Positions 8,644-17,987 of a stretch of 64,000 bases of DNA are shown in pieces. Each line of letters begins with the position of its first letter. Position 1 is the first letter of the stretch. The translations under genes and the position numbers were made by a program. The notes beneath the pieces were generated by a model. That model searched no databases, was not told the DNA's origin, and saw only the letters and a list, made by a program, of their open reading frames with translations. Origin of the DNA: Photorhabdus cinerea (lineage in GTDB: Bacteria > Pseudomonadota > Gammaproteobacteria > Enterobacterales > Enterobacteriaceae); NCBI RefSeq assembly GCF_011189575.1, contig NZ_PUJW01000003.1, positions 198,144-262,143 on the forward strand, given 5' to 3'.

Positions 8644-9666
8644 CTACTGCACACAACCCTGCCATTTCTCATGTAAAGCCGTTAATGCTTTGTTAGCCCG
8701 CTGCCAGCGTTTTGAATCTTTTAGCTCATTCAAACTAAATTGACCTCCCCGATGATACAATTCTGATACTTTCTCTGCTTTGGTCTGCAGCAAGTTATCA
8801 AGCACACTGACCGCCCCATCACGGTTATTACACACCAGGATCATGTCACAGCCGGCATTCAACGCAGCCTGCCCGCGTTCAGCATAACTGCCCATAATCG
8901 CCGCACCTTCCATAGAGAGATCATCCGAAAATATCACACCATTAAAGCCCAATTGCCGACGCAACACTGATTTCAACCAATATGATGATCCGCTGGCGGG
9001 ATATTTATCTACCTGAGAATAGATCACATGAGCCGGCATAATCGCATCCAACAAATTGCGCTGGATAAAATCACGGAAAATAGACATGTCATGACGACAA
9101 ATGAGTTCCAGAGGGCGATCATCTTGAGGCGTCTCTTTATGAGAATCGGCACAAACAGCACCATGTCCCGGAAAGTGTTTACCCGTCGATTTCATGCCAG
9201 CAGAATGCATACCTTTAATAAAGTGCTCTGCCATAATCATGGCCTGTTCAGGGTTTTCATGGAATGAACGTTCACCAATAGCCACACATTGATGGCCTAA
9301 GTCCAGAACGGGTGCAAAACTGATGTCGATATCCATTGCAATCATTTCAGATGCCATTAGCCAACCCGCTTCTTGCGCCAATTTCATACCATCAAAATTA
9401 TTACTCAATCCAGCAAAAGACTGGGCCGCTGGTAAACGGGTGAAACCTTCACGGAAACGCTGAACTCTGCCACCTTCCTGATCTACGGCAATGACAAGAC
9501 GATGACGAGAAGCCTTACGAATCTGAAGTACTAATTCACGTAATTGCTCAACATCATGAAAATTGCGGGTAAACAGAATTAAACCGCCCACTAATGGATG
9601 TTGTAAAATTTCCTTTTCTTCACTATCCAATTCATAACTGACAACATCTAACATTACCGGACCCAT
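8644..9666 (-). CDS. nagZ: Beta-N-acetylhexosaminidase NagZ
   Basis: 340 residues, glycoside hydrolase family 3. It removes N-acetylglucosamine from anhydro-muropeptides in the cytoplasm during peptidoglycan recycling. The family motif KHFPGHG followed by the DSH loop (catalytic His and its Asp partner) is at about residues 163-178, and the nucleophile Asp is in FSDDLSMEG. I start at the ATG at 9666 (MGPVMLDV, as in E. coli) because GAGG lies 8 bases before it; a start 11 codons upstream would add residues unlike the family. It lies 47 bases downstream of thiK. Confidence 0.96.
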   Translation of the reverse strand: MGPVMLDVVSYELDSEEKEILQHPLVGGLILFTRNFHDVEQLRELVLQIRKASRHRLVIAVDQEGGRVQRFREGFTRLPAAQSFAGLSNNFDGMKLAQEAGWLMASEMIAMDIDISFAPVLDLGHQCVAIGERSFHENPEQAMIMAEHFIKGMHSAGMKSTGKHFPGHGAVCADSHKETPQDDRPLELICRHDMSIFRDFIQRNLLDAIMPAHVIYSQVDKYPASGSSYWLKSVLRRQLGFNGVIFSDDLSMEGAAIMGSYAERGQAALNAGCDMILVCNNRDGAVSVLDNLLQTKAEKVSELYHRGGQFSLNELKDSKRWQRANKALTALHEKWQGCVQ

Positions 9667-9713
9667 AACATTCCTCACTTGTAAATGTACTGTAATCAAT
9701 GCAGCGTAAGAGA

Positions 9714-10601
9714 TTAAAACGCCAGACCAAAAGAGAGACGCAACTGTTGTGCTAATTCTAAAAATTGTCTATTACGGCTCTGTTTCCAACGCACTTCAAA
9801 CCACATTAGAATCATGTAATCAACCCAAGGTTGCCAACATTTAATCTGATGTTCCAATAACGTTCGATCCAGATATCCTGATGGTTGACCACAATAATAG
9901 TTCAAGAACATCTGTTGCTGCGATTCATCCCAATGATTAGTCCGAAACAATGCCGCTAATGCAAACCCAATATCTGTATCCGCTGCATATTCCCAGTCAA
10001 TGAGTTTCAGCCCCTGATGCGTATTGATTAAATTACCGCAATGAACATCCATATGAACCGGTGACAATTTCAGTATTGAAGGCATTGGAGAGGAAATAAA
10101 ACGTTTATGCAGCCGTAACCAGCCCGGAGTAAGACGAGTTTTATCAATTTGCAACCACTGGCTTTCTAATTGATGCCGTAGTTGAAGCGGATAACCGAAC
10201 AGCGGCTGATGATGCAAAGTGACCAATAGTGCCGCCAATTTTTGCAAAAAATCAGGCTGAGAAAACTCATCTTGTCCAATAACATGGCCCGGCAACCATT
10301 CTAATAACAACCAGTGGCGATCCATGGCAATCACTTGCGGAGCAATTTCTGTCTGGCTGAGATGGAGCAAAATAGCATGCTCACGCTGACGATTAACACC
10401 GAGTTGACTCCCTTGCTGCCACTGCCTACGACCAACAATATGATATTCACCATGAGTCGCGTAATGGCTTTCATTTGTCAGACCGCTTAGCGGTCTTATC
10501 TTCCAATCGCTTGCTATTGTATGAGGCCATTGTCTACACACTGCCTCCAACAAACGATCATCATTACTTAACGTCACTGAACCCTGACCAGAGAATTTCA
10601 C
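9714..10601 (-). CDS. thiK: Thiamine kinase ThiK
   Basis: Up to 295 residues (E. coli 274). It phosphorylates salvaged thiamine and has an aminoglycoside-phosphotransferase fold. Visible: the Brenner motif HMDVHCGN with catalytic Asp, and LIDWEYA as the metal-binding loop. The upstream end overlaps lpoB by 38 bases, and no ATG is available. GTG at 10601 or GTG at 10577 are the possible starts, neither with a strong ribosome binding site, so translation is probably coupled to lpoB. The N-terminal ~40 residues are poorly conserved. Its place between lpoB and nagZ is the same as in E. coli. Confidence 0.9.
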   Translation of the reverse strand: MKFSGQGSVTLSNDDRLLEAVCRQWPHTIASDWKIRPLSGLTNESHYATHGEYHIVGRRQWQQGSQLGVNRQREHAILLHLSQTEIAPQVIAMDRHWLLLEWLPGHVIGQDEFSQPDFLQKLAALLVTLHHQPLFGYPLQLRHQLESQWLQIDKTRLTPGWLRLHKRFISSPMPSILKLSPVHMDVHCGNLINTHQGLKLIDWEYAADTDIGFALAALFRTNHWDESQQQMFLNYYCGQPSGYLDRTLLEHQIKCWQPWVDYMILMWFEVRWKQSRNRQFLELAQQLRLSFGLAF

Positions 10602-11130
10602 CAGTCTGTACCAACATCAGTTGCATGACGATGTCACGTTTATCACTGTTACCTGAAACGATAGAATAGAGAACATAATCCGCATTCAAGTAGCGAGCCA
10701 GGCCAATCGCTTTGCTGCGCAATCCCAAGCTATCTTCTTCAGTTAAACCCAGAGATTGACGAGCACTCTGCACCTGATTTTGGGAAACTAATTCAAAAAC
10801 ATTTTTGCTACTAATGACTTGACGCAAAGCATCTGTTGCTTGCATGGCTTGCAACACACCATTGGTATTGTTCTTTACCGTATCAATTAACAGTAACTTC
10901 CCGTTTCCCAGCCCATGAGTCTTAACCATTTGTTCTACTAATGGTTGCACACTACCTTCCCAGTCAATTATACGCATTTTAGGTGGCTCTGGAACCTTAT
11001 CAGGTGGTGATATCGGTTCTGATGGCGGCACCGGTATAACCGGAGTTGGAGGCTCAGGCTGCTGTGGTGGCAAGGACGGACAACCAGCTAACAACATGAC
11101 CGATAGTGCTACAAAAATAATTCTTTTCAT
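10564..11130 (-). CDS. lpoB: Outer-membrane lipoprotein LpoB, activator of PBP1B
   Basis: 188 residues (E. coli 213). Short signal peptide with lipobox LLAGC, Cys17, then a proline-rich flexible linker (about residues 20-55) that spans the periplasm, then the globular domain that stimulates the PBP1B glycosyltransferase and transpeptidase. The ATG at 11130 gives a proper lipoprotein signal; the longer frame to 11190 would bury it. The linker is somewhat shorter than in E. coli. ycfL, its E. coli neighbour, is absent. Confidence 0.93.
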   Translation of the reverse strand: MKRIIFVALSVMLLAGCPSLPPQQPEPPTPVIPVPPSEPISPPDKVPEPPKMRIIDWEGSVQPLVEQMVKTHGLGNGKLLLIDTVKNNTNGVLQAMQATDALRQVISSKNVFELVSQNQVQSARQSLGLTEEDSLGLRSKAIGLARYLNADYVLYSIVSGNSDKRDIVMQLMLVQTGEILWSGFSDVK

Positions 11131-11234
11131 CAACCTATTCCAATTACAGAGTTTAAAAAAGCAGATAAGTCCCTGCTGTGACACCAGCAATTGATTATCA
11201 GTTCAACTCAGTAACAAAGTCGGAGCATTTATTT

Positions 11235-11288
11235 AAAAAATCAAGATATCCGGAGTGATCCTAGAGTCAGTATTCCCTCCGAATATCT
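11235..11288 (-). terminator. Rho-independent terminator of hinT
   Basis: Arms AGATATCCGGAG (11244-11255) and CTCCGAATATCT (11277-11288) pair over 12 positions with one mismatch. Read on the minus strand they are followed by TGATTTTTT. It lies 20 bases after the hinT stop. Confidence 0.75.
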
Positions 11289-11308
11289 GCCTATATAAAG
11301 CCTAACGT

Positions 11309-11659
11309 TTACTTCGCCAGTAGTGGCCCTAAATGACGACCACCAACCAGATGCATGTGGATATGATATACTTCCTGCCCCGAATGGCGGTTACAGTTCA
11401 TAATTAAACGATATCCATCTTCCGCAATACCTTCTTGTTCAGCAATTTTTGCGGCAACCGTCATTATTCGCCCCAGCGCTAATTCATGCTCTGGCTTCAC
11501 ATCGTTTACCGTTGGGATCAAAACGTTTGGAACAATGAGAATATGAGTCGGTGCCTGCGGAGAAATATCACGGAATGCAGTTACCAAGTCGTCCTGATAA
11601 ATAATATCGGAAGGTATTTCACGACGAATAATTTTACTGAAAATAGTTTCTTCTGCCAT
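11309..11659 (-). CDS. hinT: HIT-family purine nucleoside phosphoramidase HinT
   Basis: 116 residues (E. coli 119). It hydrolyses adenosine 5'-phosphoramidates such as lysyl-AMP. The histidine triad HIHMH is near the C-terminus (VYHIHMHLVGGR). The sequence is nearly identical to E. coli for the first 60 residues (AEETIFSKIIRREIPSD). I start at ATG 11659, which has AGGAAAA upstream, not at the GTG one codon earlier. In E. coli ptsG and fhuE separate it from tatD; here tatD is directly upstream. Confidence 0.96.
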   Translation of the reverse strand: MAEETIFSKIIRREIPSDIIYQDDLVTAFRDISPQAPTHILIVPNVLIPTVNDVKPEHELALGRIMTVAAKIAEQEGIAEDGYRLIMNCNRHSGQEVYHIHMHLVGGRHLGPLLAK

Positions 11660-11730
11660 CACATTTTCCTTTTATCCAAATAATACAGAGAGATATGAAT
11701 GCTTATAAACCACAAATTCAAGCTAATAAA

Positions 11731-12516
11731 TCAGTTTTTGTATACTTCAACATGAAATAGATCACAGAAATTCTGTGTGGTAACTTTAGCCATTTCTTCA
11801 ATACTTACGCCTTTGAGTACAGCCATATATTCCGCTACATCACGCACGTATGCAGGCTGATTTTCTTTGCCACGATGTGGCACTGGTGCAAGATAAGGGG
11901 AATCAGTTTCAATCAGAATACGATCCAACGGTACATATCTTGCCGCTTCACGAATTTGCTCTGCATTACGGAAAGTCACAATACCAGAGAATGAAATATA
12001 GAAGCCTAAATCCAGTAATTCTCTGGCGGTATCTTTATCTTCGGTAAAACAATGTAAAACACCACCACATTCTTGTGCCTGCTCTTCACGCAATACCCTC
12101 AAAGTGTCATCACGAGCACTGCGGGTATGAACGATAACAGGCTTATTAAGTCTGCGGCTAATACGGATATGTTCACGAAATGAAGTTCGCTGTAGTTCAG
12201 CGTTATCCTGTTGATAATAGTAATCCAGCCCAGTTTCACCCAGAGCAACAACTTCATTGCCGGCAGCTAAATGTGCCAACTCATCAAAATCATAGCCTTC
12301 ATCTAAATTAAGTGGATGAATACCACAGGAAAAAACGATATTTTCCCGCTCACCAATTAAAGTTTTCATTTGCCGGAAACCGGATAGCGTCGTCGCTACT
12401 GCCAGCATAAATTTTACCTCCCGATCTGCCGCTTTTGCGACAACGTCATCTACATTTTTATGTAGCTTTTCATAATCAAGGCAATCGAGATGACAATGTG
12501 AATCAACTAACAACAT
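11731..12516 (-). CDS. ycfH: TatD-family metal-dependent hydrolase YcfH
   Basis: 261 residues of the TatD DNase family, a TIM barrel with a two-metal centre. Visible metal ligands: DSHCHLD at the N-terminus, GETGLDYYY (Glu), IVHTR, LHCFT and ETDSPYLAP. E. coli YcfH is a close match over the whole length. It lies 30 bases after holB on the same strand, as in E. coli. The physiological substrate of YcfH is not settled; 3'-5' DNase or D-aminoacyl-tRNA deacylase-type activities have been reported for relatives. Confidence 0.94.
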   Translation of the reverse strand: MLLVDSHCHLDCLDYEKLHKNVDDVVAKAADREVKFMLAVATTLSGFRQMKTLIGERENIVFSCGIHPLNLDEGYDFDELAHLAAGNEVVALGETGLDYYYQQDNAELQRTSFREHIRISRRLNKPVIVHTRSARDDTLRVLREEQAQECGGVLHCFTEDKDTARELLDLGFYISFSGIVTFRNAEQIREAARYVPLDRILIETDSPYLAPVPHRGKENQPAYVRDVAEYMAVLKGVSIEEMAKVTTQNFCDLFHVEVYKN

Positions 12517-12546
12517 ATTAAACTCGTATACAAAAAAATTTCAGGG

Positions 12547-13530
12547 TTATGAATTAAACTGTTTTTCCCAATTAAGCAATTGCTCTGTCAGTAACAGTTC
12601 CCAATTTACGCCCACTACTGAAAGTAGCTGATGACGACAATATGTCCAGTCATTAACGCCTTGTAGTAAAACAGTTGTAGTATGCATGGAACTCAATTGA
12701 TAAATCAGCGTTTGTTGATCCTGATTGATGCAATAATTTTGGGCATGCTGCTGCCACTTGACCGCATCAAGTAACAAGCTGATGAGCCAGTGAAGACGTT
12801 GCGGCGCATTTTCGTGATTTAATTGGGGTAAAAATGACAAAGCATCACGTTTATCCAACGCCTGTTCAATAGCCTGACAAAACTGCCTCCGCACCTGCCA
12901 TTGCTCCGGTTGCAGTAATTGCTCTGCCGCAATAGGAGCCCCTTGAGACAGTTTCAAAGCCGTCATTGCATCGTTCGAAGAAATTGAGGGTAACTGTTTT
13001 TGCAACCAATAAAGACTGCTCTCCGCCCTTGGTACAGGTAGAAAATAATAAAAACAGCGGCTACGCAAAGTTGCCAGAAGGCTGGCTGGCTGCCGGCACT
13101 CCAACAGAAAATAAGTATATTCCGGCGGTTCTTCCAATGTTTTCAATAATGCATTGGCCGCCGCGTCTGTCAAACCTTCTGCCGAAGGTAACCAAACAAT
13201 TTTTACCCCACCTTGCTGGGAACGACGATAGAGCGTTTCCGTAACCTGGCGTACCACCTCAACACCGATACTGGTTTTACCCTTTTCCGGTGACAAAATA
13301 TGCCAATCTGGATGGGTTTCTGCCATCATCAGACGGCAACTATGACACTCTCCACAGCTTTTCATTGCCTGTTTATTCTGACACATCAACCAGCGGCTTA
13401 ATCCGTATATCAATACATCAGCCCCTGATCCTGCATTAGCATGAAGCAATAAAGCATGATGTCCATGTCCCTGTTGATGAGATTCCACCAACTGACGATA
13501 TGACTGACTAAGCCATGGATACCAGTTCAT
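12547..13530 (-). CDS. holB: DNA polymerase III subunit delta-prime
   Basis: 327 residues (E. coli 334). A clamp-loader AAA+ subunit with no working Walker A motif, as expected for delta-prime. Its zinc cysteines are visible (CQNKQAMKSCGECHSC). The conserved sensor stretch TDAAANALLKTLEEPPE and the SRC motif (LRSRCFYY) are present. The ATG at 13530 shares one base with the tmk stop (TGATG), so the two are translationally coupled, and the protein then begins MNWYPWL as in E. coli. Confidence 0.95.
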   Translation of the reverse strand: MNWYPWLSQSYRQLVESHQQGHGHHALLLHANAGSGADVLIYGLSRWLMCQNKQAMKSCGECHSCRLMMAETHPDWHILSPEKGKTSIGVEVVRQVTETLYRRSQQGGVKIVWLPSAEGLTDAAANALLKTLEEPPEYTYFLLECRQPASLLATLRSRCFYYFLPVPRAESSLYWLQKQLPSISSNDAMTALKLSQGAPIAAEQLLQPEQWQVRRQFCQAIEQALDKRDALSFLPQLNHENAPQRLHWLISLLLDAVKWQQHAQNYCINQDQQTLIYQLSSMHTTTVLLQGVNDWTYCRHQLLSVVGVNWELLLTEQLLNWEKQFNS

Positions 13531-14168
13531 CAGCAACTTTCCTGCTGTTTCAACCATTGCTTAAGTACCTGGCAAATATCTGCTTGTACCCGCCCTATTG
13601 GTTGGGAAGCATCAACTGTCACAATACTCTTATCCTGTGCCGCAAACTCCAAATAACAACTACGAGTGCGATCAAAGAAATCCATCGATTCCTTTTCAAT
13701 TCTGTCTAATTCCCCACGCTGACAGGCACGTAACAAACCAACTTTAGGAGGAAGATCAAGATAAATAGTCAGATCAGGGCGAAAACTACCAAGGACAGCA
13801 TCACGCAGCGAAGTCATCAAGTTTTTATCAATACCGCGCCCTCCTCCTTGATAAGCCTGAGAAGAGAGATCATGACGATCACCAACAACCCATGAACCAC
13901 GAGCTAAAGCAGGTTTAATCACATTTTCAACCAACTGAACTCTGGCTGCATATAACATCAACACCTCTGCTTTATCAGTCAGAAGTTCACCTTCAATACC
14001 TTGCTTAATCAACTCACGCAGTCTTTCTGCCAACGGTGTTCCTCCCGGTTCACGGGTAAAAACTAAATCCTGAATACCGTGCTGCTTCAATATTTCAACG
14101 ACCGTTTCCATCGCTGAGGTTTTTCCGGCACCTTCCAGCCCTTCAATAACAATAAATTTGCTGTTCAT
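13530..14168 (-). CDS. tmk: Thymidylate kinase
   Basis: 212 residues (E. coli 213). It phosphorylates dTMP to dTDP. P-loop EGLEGAGKTS at residues 9-18, and the DR/H-type motif VVGDRHDLSSQAYQGGGR with the LID region after it. Its start overlaps the mltG stop by four bases (ATGA), and its stop overlaps holB, so mltG-tmk-holB is a coupled operon. Confidence 0.97.
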   Translation of the reverse strand: MNSKFIVIEGLEGAGKTSAMETVVEILKQHGIQDLVFTREPGGTPLAERLRELIKQGIEGELLTDKAEVLMLYAARVQLVENVIKPALARGSWVVGDRHDLSSQAYQGGGRGIDKNLMTSLRDAVLGSFRPDLTIYLDLPPKVGLLRACQRGELDRIEKESMDFFDRTRSCYLEFAAQDKSIVTVDASQPIGRVQADICQVLKQWLKQQESC

Positions 14169-15190
14169 TTGCCTTGTCTTAATCCCTGACGGTAAATATT
14201 CACCGCCCTGTTATGTGCAGCCAGATTGGTCGTAAAAGTATGACCACCTTTACCATCCGCCACAAAATAGAGAAATTCAGTTTCTGCCGGATGCGCGGCG
14301 GCTTTTATTGAAGCCAGACCGGGCATGGCAATCGGTGTTGGTGGCAAGCCATTAATCATATAAGTATTGTATGGCGTCAATGTGGTTAAATCTTTACGAA
14401 AAATAGTGCCTCTATATTTTTCACCTAAACCGTAGATCACCGTCGGATCAGTTTGTAGCCGCATATTTATCCGTAAGCGATTAATAAATACAGAAGCAAC
14501 TTTTGTCCGTTCTGCTTCAACACTTGTCTCTTTCTCAATGATCGACGCCATAATCAACATCTCATAAGCATTTTTATAAGGTAGATCTTTAGCACGTCCT
14601 TTCCATTCCTCTTCGAGCGTCATTTTCATCTGTCGGTATGCCCGCTTCAGTAACGCTATATCGCTTGTACCCGCCGTGTAGAGATAAGTATCAGGATAGA
14701 GCCATCCTTCTAAGGTATCAGTATCCTTGATACCCATAATCTTAGCTAATTCCTGAGCATTTTTATCATCCAGTTCATGCTTAATATACTCAGATTGTTG
14801 TAGTATTTTCCACCAATCAGACAAACGGCTGCCTTCAACAAAACGGACCGTGAATTGTGCCTCTTTACCACTGGAGAATAATTGCAACATTTCCCGCAAA
14901 GTCATTTCTCGTGTCAACTGGTAAGTTCCCGATTTAAACTCGGCGAGTTTTGGCTCCAGCCTTAATAACCAAGGGAAAATATGGCTGTCTTTAATCAGAC
15001 TATCCTGAACCAGTAATGTTTCCAAACTATTGCGGCCAATGCCGGCTGGCAGTGTAAATATCAAATCTTGTTTGATTGCCAGTGTTTGATCTGCAAATTT
15101 TTCAACTTTTTTATAGCCAGCATAGAACAATATTACTGCCACAATGACAATCAGAACCAATAGGGTAAAAAGACGTTTTTTCCGTTTCAT
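14165..15190 (-). CDS. mltG: Endolytic murein transglycosylase MltG
   Basis: 341 residues (E. coli 340). It cuts nascent glycan strands and sets their length. One N-terminal membrane segment (about residues 7-25) puts the YceG domain in the periplasm; a LysM-like part comes first. The catalytic glutamate is in the ASIIEKETS motif (residue ~219), and GLPPTPIAMPG, another hallmark, is near residue 285. It overlaps tmk and follows pabC by 27 bases. Confidence 0.96.
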   Translation of the reverse strand: MKRKKRLFTLLVLIVIVAVILFYAGYKKVEKFADQTLAIKQDLIFTLPAGIGRNSLETLLVQDSLIKDSHIFPWLLRLEPKLAEFKSGTYQLTREMTLREMLQLFSSGKEAQFTVRFVEGSRLSDWWKILQQSEYIKHELDDKNAQELAKIMGIKDTDTLEGWLYPDTYLYTAGTSDIALLKRAYRQMKMTLEEEWKGRAKDLPYKNAYEMLIMASIIEKETSVEAERTKVASVFINRLRINMRLQTDPTVIYGLGEKYRGTIFRKDLTTLTPYNTYMINGLPPTPIAMPGLASIKAAAHPAETEFLYFVADGKGGHTFTTNLAAHNRAVNIYRQGLRQGK

Positions 15191-15217
15191 CGATTAATCA
15201 CTTAAACACAGAATGAA

Positions 15218-16042
15218 TTACAACTTCAAACATTCAGGAAGCAAATATTCATACAGCTCCCTTGACTGATATTTCCATGCAGGCCGATTTTCATGCGCCT
15301 GAATTTCGCTGACAGGTATCACCGGCATTAACGAATTACAGACTATCACCTCGTCTGCACAGGCCAATGTCTCAGGATAATGGTTTATACAGGAAAGGTA
15401 ATAGTCACTTTCTGATAGTAACTGCATTATTCTTTCCCGCATCACGCCTTCAACGCCACAGCTCTGCAAGTCAGGAGTATACACATCTTTCCCTTTGCGC
15501 CAGAAAATGTTTGCAGTACAACACTCGACCAATAAACCATTTGTATCAAGTACCAAAGCTTCTTCGGCATTTAATTTTTCGATAAATGATTTAATCAATA
15601 CTTGTTCCAATCGGTTAAGATGTTTAATTCCAGCAAGATAGGGGTTTATCCCCATAGGTATTGGACTCAGTACTAAAGAAAGCCCTTTTTCACGCTGCCT
15701 CAGATAATGTTCGGGGTAAGGATTGAGAGACAAGATCTGATTTGGTTGTGTAAGTCCTTGAACGCTGTAACCACGCCCCCCAGCTCCACGAGAGAGGATA
15801 ATCTTGAGTACGCCTTGTTCAGAAGTGGAAACAATCTGCTTCATATGGCTTTCAAGCTGTTGCCAATTAGGTTGCGGAAGAAATAACTTTTCAACACCTT
15901 TTTGTAATCTTTTAATATGCAATGGCAACAAAGCGACTTGTCCTTGCTCTATTTTTGCTGTTGTGAAACAACCATCACCGAATTGAATTGAACGATCATT
16001 CACAGGTAAGTAGTCACACCGCTCTCCATTAATCCAATGCAT
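15218..16042 (-). CDS. pabC: Aminodeoxychorismate lyase PabC
   Basis: 274 residues (E. coli 269), a fold-type IV PLP enzyme. It releases pyruvate from 4-amino-4-deoxychorismate to give p-aminobenzoate for folate. The PLP lysine is in GIKHLNRLEQ, and the N-terminal QFGDGCFTTA matches E. coli. It stands after the fatty-acid operon terminator, with mltG-tmk-holB-ycfH downstream, the E. coli order. Confidence 0.95.
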   Translation of the reverse strand: MHWINGERCDYLPVNDRSIQFGDGCFTTAKIEQGQVALLPLHIKRLQKGVEKLFLPQPNWQQLESHMKQIVSTSEQGVLKIILSRGAGGRGYSVQGLTQPNQILSLNPYPEHYLRQREKGLSLVLSPIPMGINPYLAGIKHLNRLEQVLIKSFIEKLNAEEALVLDTNGLLVECCTANIFWRKGKDVYTPDLQSCGVEGVMRERIMQLLSESDYYLSCINHYPETLACADEVIVCNSLMPVIPVSEIQAHENRPAWKYQSRELYEYLLPECLKL

Positions 16043-16151
16043 ATGATTTTGTTCTTAATTACTCAAAAAAGGCATTTCAACCAACTTAACAAGAAGCGGT
16101 ATCATAGTATATAGCTGATATGAGTGCAAAAATGCCCGCAGAAACTGTTAT

Positions 16152-16190
16152 AAAAAAGCCCCAATAATGATCAACTATTGGAGCTTTTTA
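16152..16190 (-). terminator. Terminator after fabF
   Basis: Arms 16153-16166 and 16176-16189 form a 14-bp stem with one G-U pair when read on the minus strand, followed by a T-rich tail. It lies about 90 bases after the fabF stop and closes the fatty-acid operon. Confidence 0.85.
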
Positions 16191-16279
16191 TTCTGTCGCC
16201 TTAAAGTATTTACAAAATCATACTAACGAGGCTCTCAACAGCATGTATTTGTAACATCAAGCTTTGCTTGTTATAAGGT

Positions 16280-17521
16280 TTATATCTTACGGAAAATCAG
16301 TGAACCGTTCGTACCACCAAAGCCGAAAGAGTTACATAATGCATATTCCATACCTTCTACCTTACGGGATTCGTTAGGAACAAAATCCAGACGGCAATTC
16401 TCATCCTGGTTTTCCAGGTTGATAGTTGGCGGAACAATCTGATCACGCAGTGCCAAAATTGTGAAAATAGATTCCACAGCACCAGCTGCGCCCAGTAAAT
16501 GACCCGTCATTGATTTAGTTGAACTGACTAAAACATCAGTGCCTTCACCAAATACTGCTTCAACTGCATGAGCTTCCGCTAAGTCGCCGGCGGGCGTTGA
16601 AGTGCCGTGTGCATTGATATATCCCACTTGTTCAGTGGTGATACCAGCATCTTTTAGCGCATTTTCCATCGCCAGCGCAGCACCAGCACCATTTTCTGGT
16701 GGTGATGTCATATGGTAGGCATCACTACTCATGCCAAAGCCAACGATTTCTGCATAAATTTTCGCGCCGCGTTTCTTCGCGTGCTCGTACTCTTCCAGTA
16801 CCAGGATACCTGCACCATCCCCCAGAACAAAACCATCACGGCCTTTATCCCACGGGCGGCTTGCACTCTGAGGAGCATCATTCCGGGTAGACAAAGCACG
16901 GGCAGCACCAAATCCACCAACACCCAGAGGGGTACTGGCTTTTTCTGCACCACCTGCCAACATAATATCAGCATCATTGTAAGCAATAATACGAGCTGCA
17001 TGACCGATATTATGTACACCTGACGTACACGCTGTCGCGATAGAAATACTTGGACCACGTAAACCGTAAATAATACTCAGGTGACCTGCTACCATATTTA
17101 CAATTGTGGAAGGTACAAAGAATGGACTGATCTTACGGGGACCATTAGCCACCAATGCTCCATGATTTTCCTCAATAAGACCCAAACCACCAATACCAGA
17201 ACCAATAGCAGCACCAAAACGACTAGCATTGGCTTCTGTTACTTCGATTCCAGAATCTTCAACGGCTTGCATACCTGCTGCAATACCATATTGAATGAAA
17301 TCATCCATCTTTCGTGCATCTTTGCGCGAAATATTAAAATCTTCATGATTAAAATCTTTAACCAGGCCAGCAAATTTAGTTGCATGGTGACTGGTGTCAA
17401 AATGATCAATCAGGCTGATGCCACTCTGTCCGGCACAAACAGCTTTCCAAGAAGATTCAGCTGTAATACCGACAGGAGATAACATGCCTAGTCCGGTCAC
17501 CACTACTCGACGCTTAGACAC
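16280..17521 (-). CDS. fabF: 3-oxoacyl-ACP synthase II
   Basis: 413 residues, as in E. coli. It extends acyl-ACP, including the temperature-controlled C16:1 to C18:1 step. Catalytic Cys165 (ATACTSG) and the two histidines (NAHGTSTPAGD and KSMTGHLLGAAGA) are visible. The start is the GTG at 17521, with a very strong ribosome binding site (CTGGAGG) 6 bases before it; E. coli fabF also starts with GTG. The longer frame to 17596 would cover the acpP-fabF hairpin. A small insertion near residue 62 distinguishes it from the E. coli protein. Confidence 0.97.
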   Translation of the reverse strand: MSKRRVVVTGLGMLSPVGITAESSWKAVCAGQSGISLIDHFDTSHHATKFAGLVKDFNHEDFNISRKDARKMDDFIQYGIAAGMQAVEDSGIEVTEANASRFGAAIGSGIGGLGLIEENHGALVANGPRKISPFFVPSTIVNMVAGHLSIIYGLRGPSISIATACTSGVHNIGHAARIIAYNDADIMLAGGAEKASTPLGVGGFGAARALSTRNDAPQSASRPWDKGRDGFVLGDGAGILVLEEYEHAKKRGAKIYAEIVGFGMSSDAYHMTSPPENGAGAALAMENALKDAGITTEQVGYINAHGTSTPAGDLAEAHAVEAVFGEGTDVLVSSTKSMTGHLLGAAGAVESIFTILALRDQIVPPTINLENQDENCRLDFVPNESRKVEGMEYALCNSFGFGGTNGSLIFRKI

Positions 17522-17563
17522 GCTTATCCTCCAGGGAGGGAAATAGAATTTAGGACAGAAACA

Positions 17564-17585
17564 TAGGCGGTCGAGTGACCGCCTA
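17564..17585 (-). promoter_or_regulatory. Hairpin between acpP and fabF
   Basis: A perfect 9-bp GC-rich stem (TAGGCGGTC, 17564-17572, with 17577-17585) and a 4-base loop start 12 bases after the acpP stop. No full U-tract follows, so it may act as a partial terminator or an mRNA stabiliser that keeps acpP transcript above fabF. Confidence 0.6.
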
Positions 17586-17596
17586 GGTGTGTTCAC

Positions 17597-17833
17597 TTAT
17601 TTGCTTTCGTTCTGGACGTAATCAATAGCTGCCTGAACTGTAGTGATTTTTTCTGCTTCTTCGTCTGGAATCTCAATATCAAACTCTTCTTCCAGAGCCA
17701 TTACCAGTTCAACTGTGTCAAGAGAATCAGCGCCCAAGTCATCAACAAAAGAAGCTGAATTGACAACTTCTTCCTCTTTAACACCAAGTTGTTCAACGAT
17801 GATTTTTTTAACGCGTTCTTCAATAGTGCTCAT
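17597..17833 (-). CDS. acpP: Acyl carrier protein
   Basis: 78 residues including Met, as in E. coli. It carries acyl chains on phosphopantetheine attached to Ser37 (GADSLDTVEL). Acidic throughout, with the four-helix ACP pattern. It has 154 bases of its own upstream space after fabG, room for a separate promoter, in line with the high ACP demand known in enterics. Confidence 0.98.
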   Translation of the reverse strand: MSTIEERVKKIIVEQLGVKEEEVVNSASFVDDLGADSLDTVELVMALEEEFDIEIPDEEAEKITTVQAAIDYVQNESK

Positions 17834-17987
17834 GCTATTAAATTTCCTATCAAAATTCGCTTTCGCGATGGTTTTCGTAGTTTATAAAATACAGGAAAAG
17901 ATGCAACCAAATCCCGGCTGGTCGAACCACAATCTTGCTCTATTTTGCGTTATTTAACACAAAAAATGCAACTGGTTCGCCCATTTT

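Noticed and set aside
8469..8672. 67-residue minus-strand frame between nagZ and ndh (could ycfP be there?)
   Set aside because: It overlaps the nagZ end, is not YcfP-like and lacks a good start.
17081..17482. 133-residue plus-strand frame inside fabF
   Set aside because: Antisense to a well-supported gene with no coding features of its own.
17522..17596. Longer N-terminus for fabF
   Set aside because: It would cover the acpP-fabF hairpin, and the GTG at 17521 has a very strong ribosome binding site and matches E. coli.
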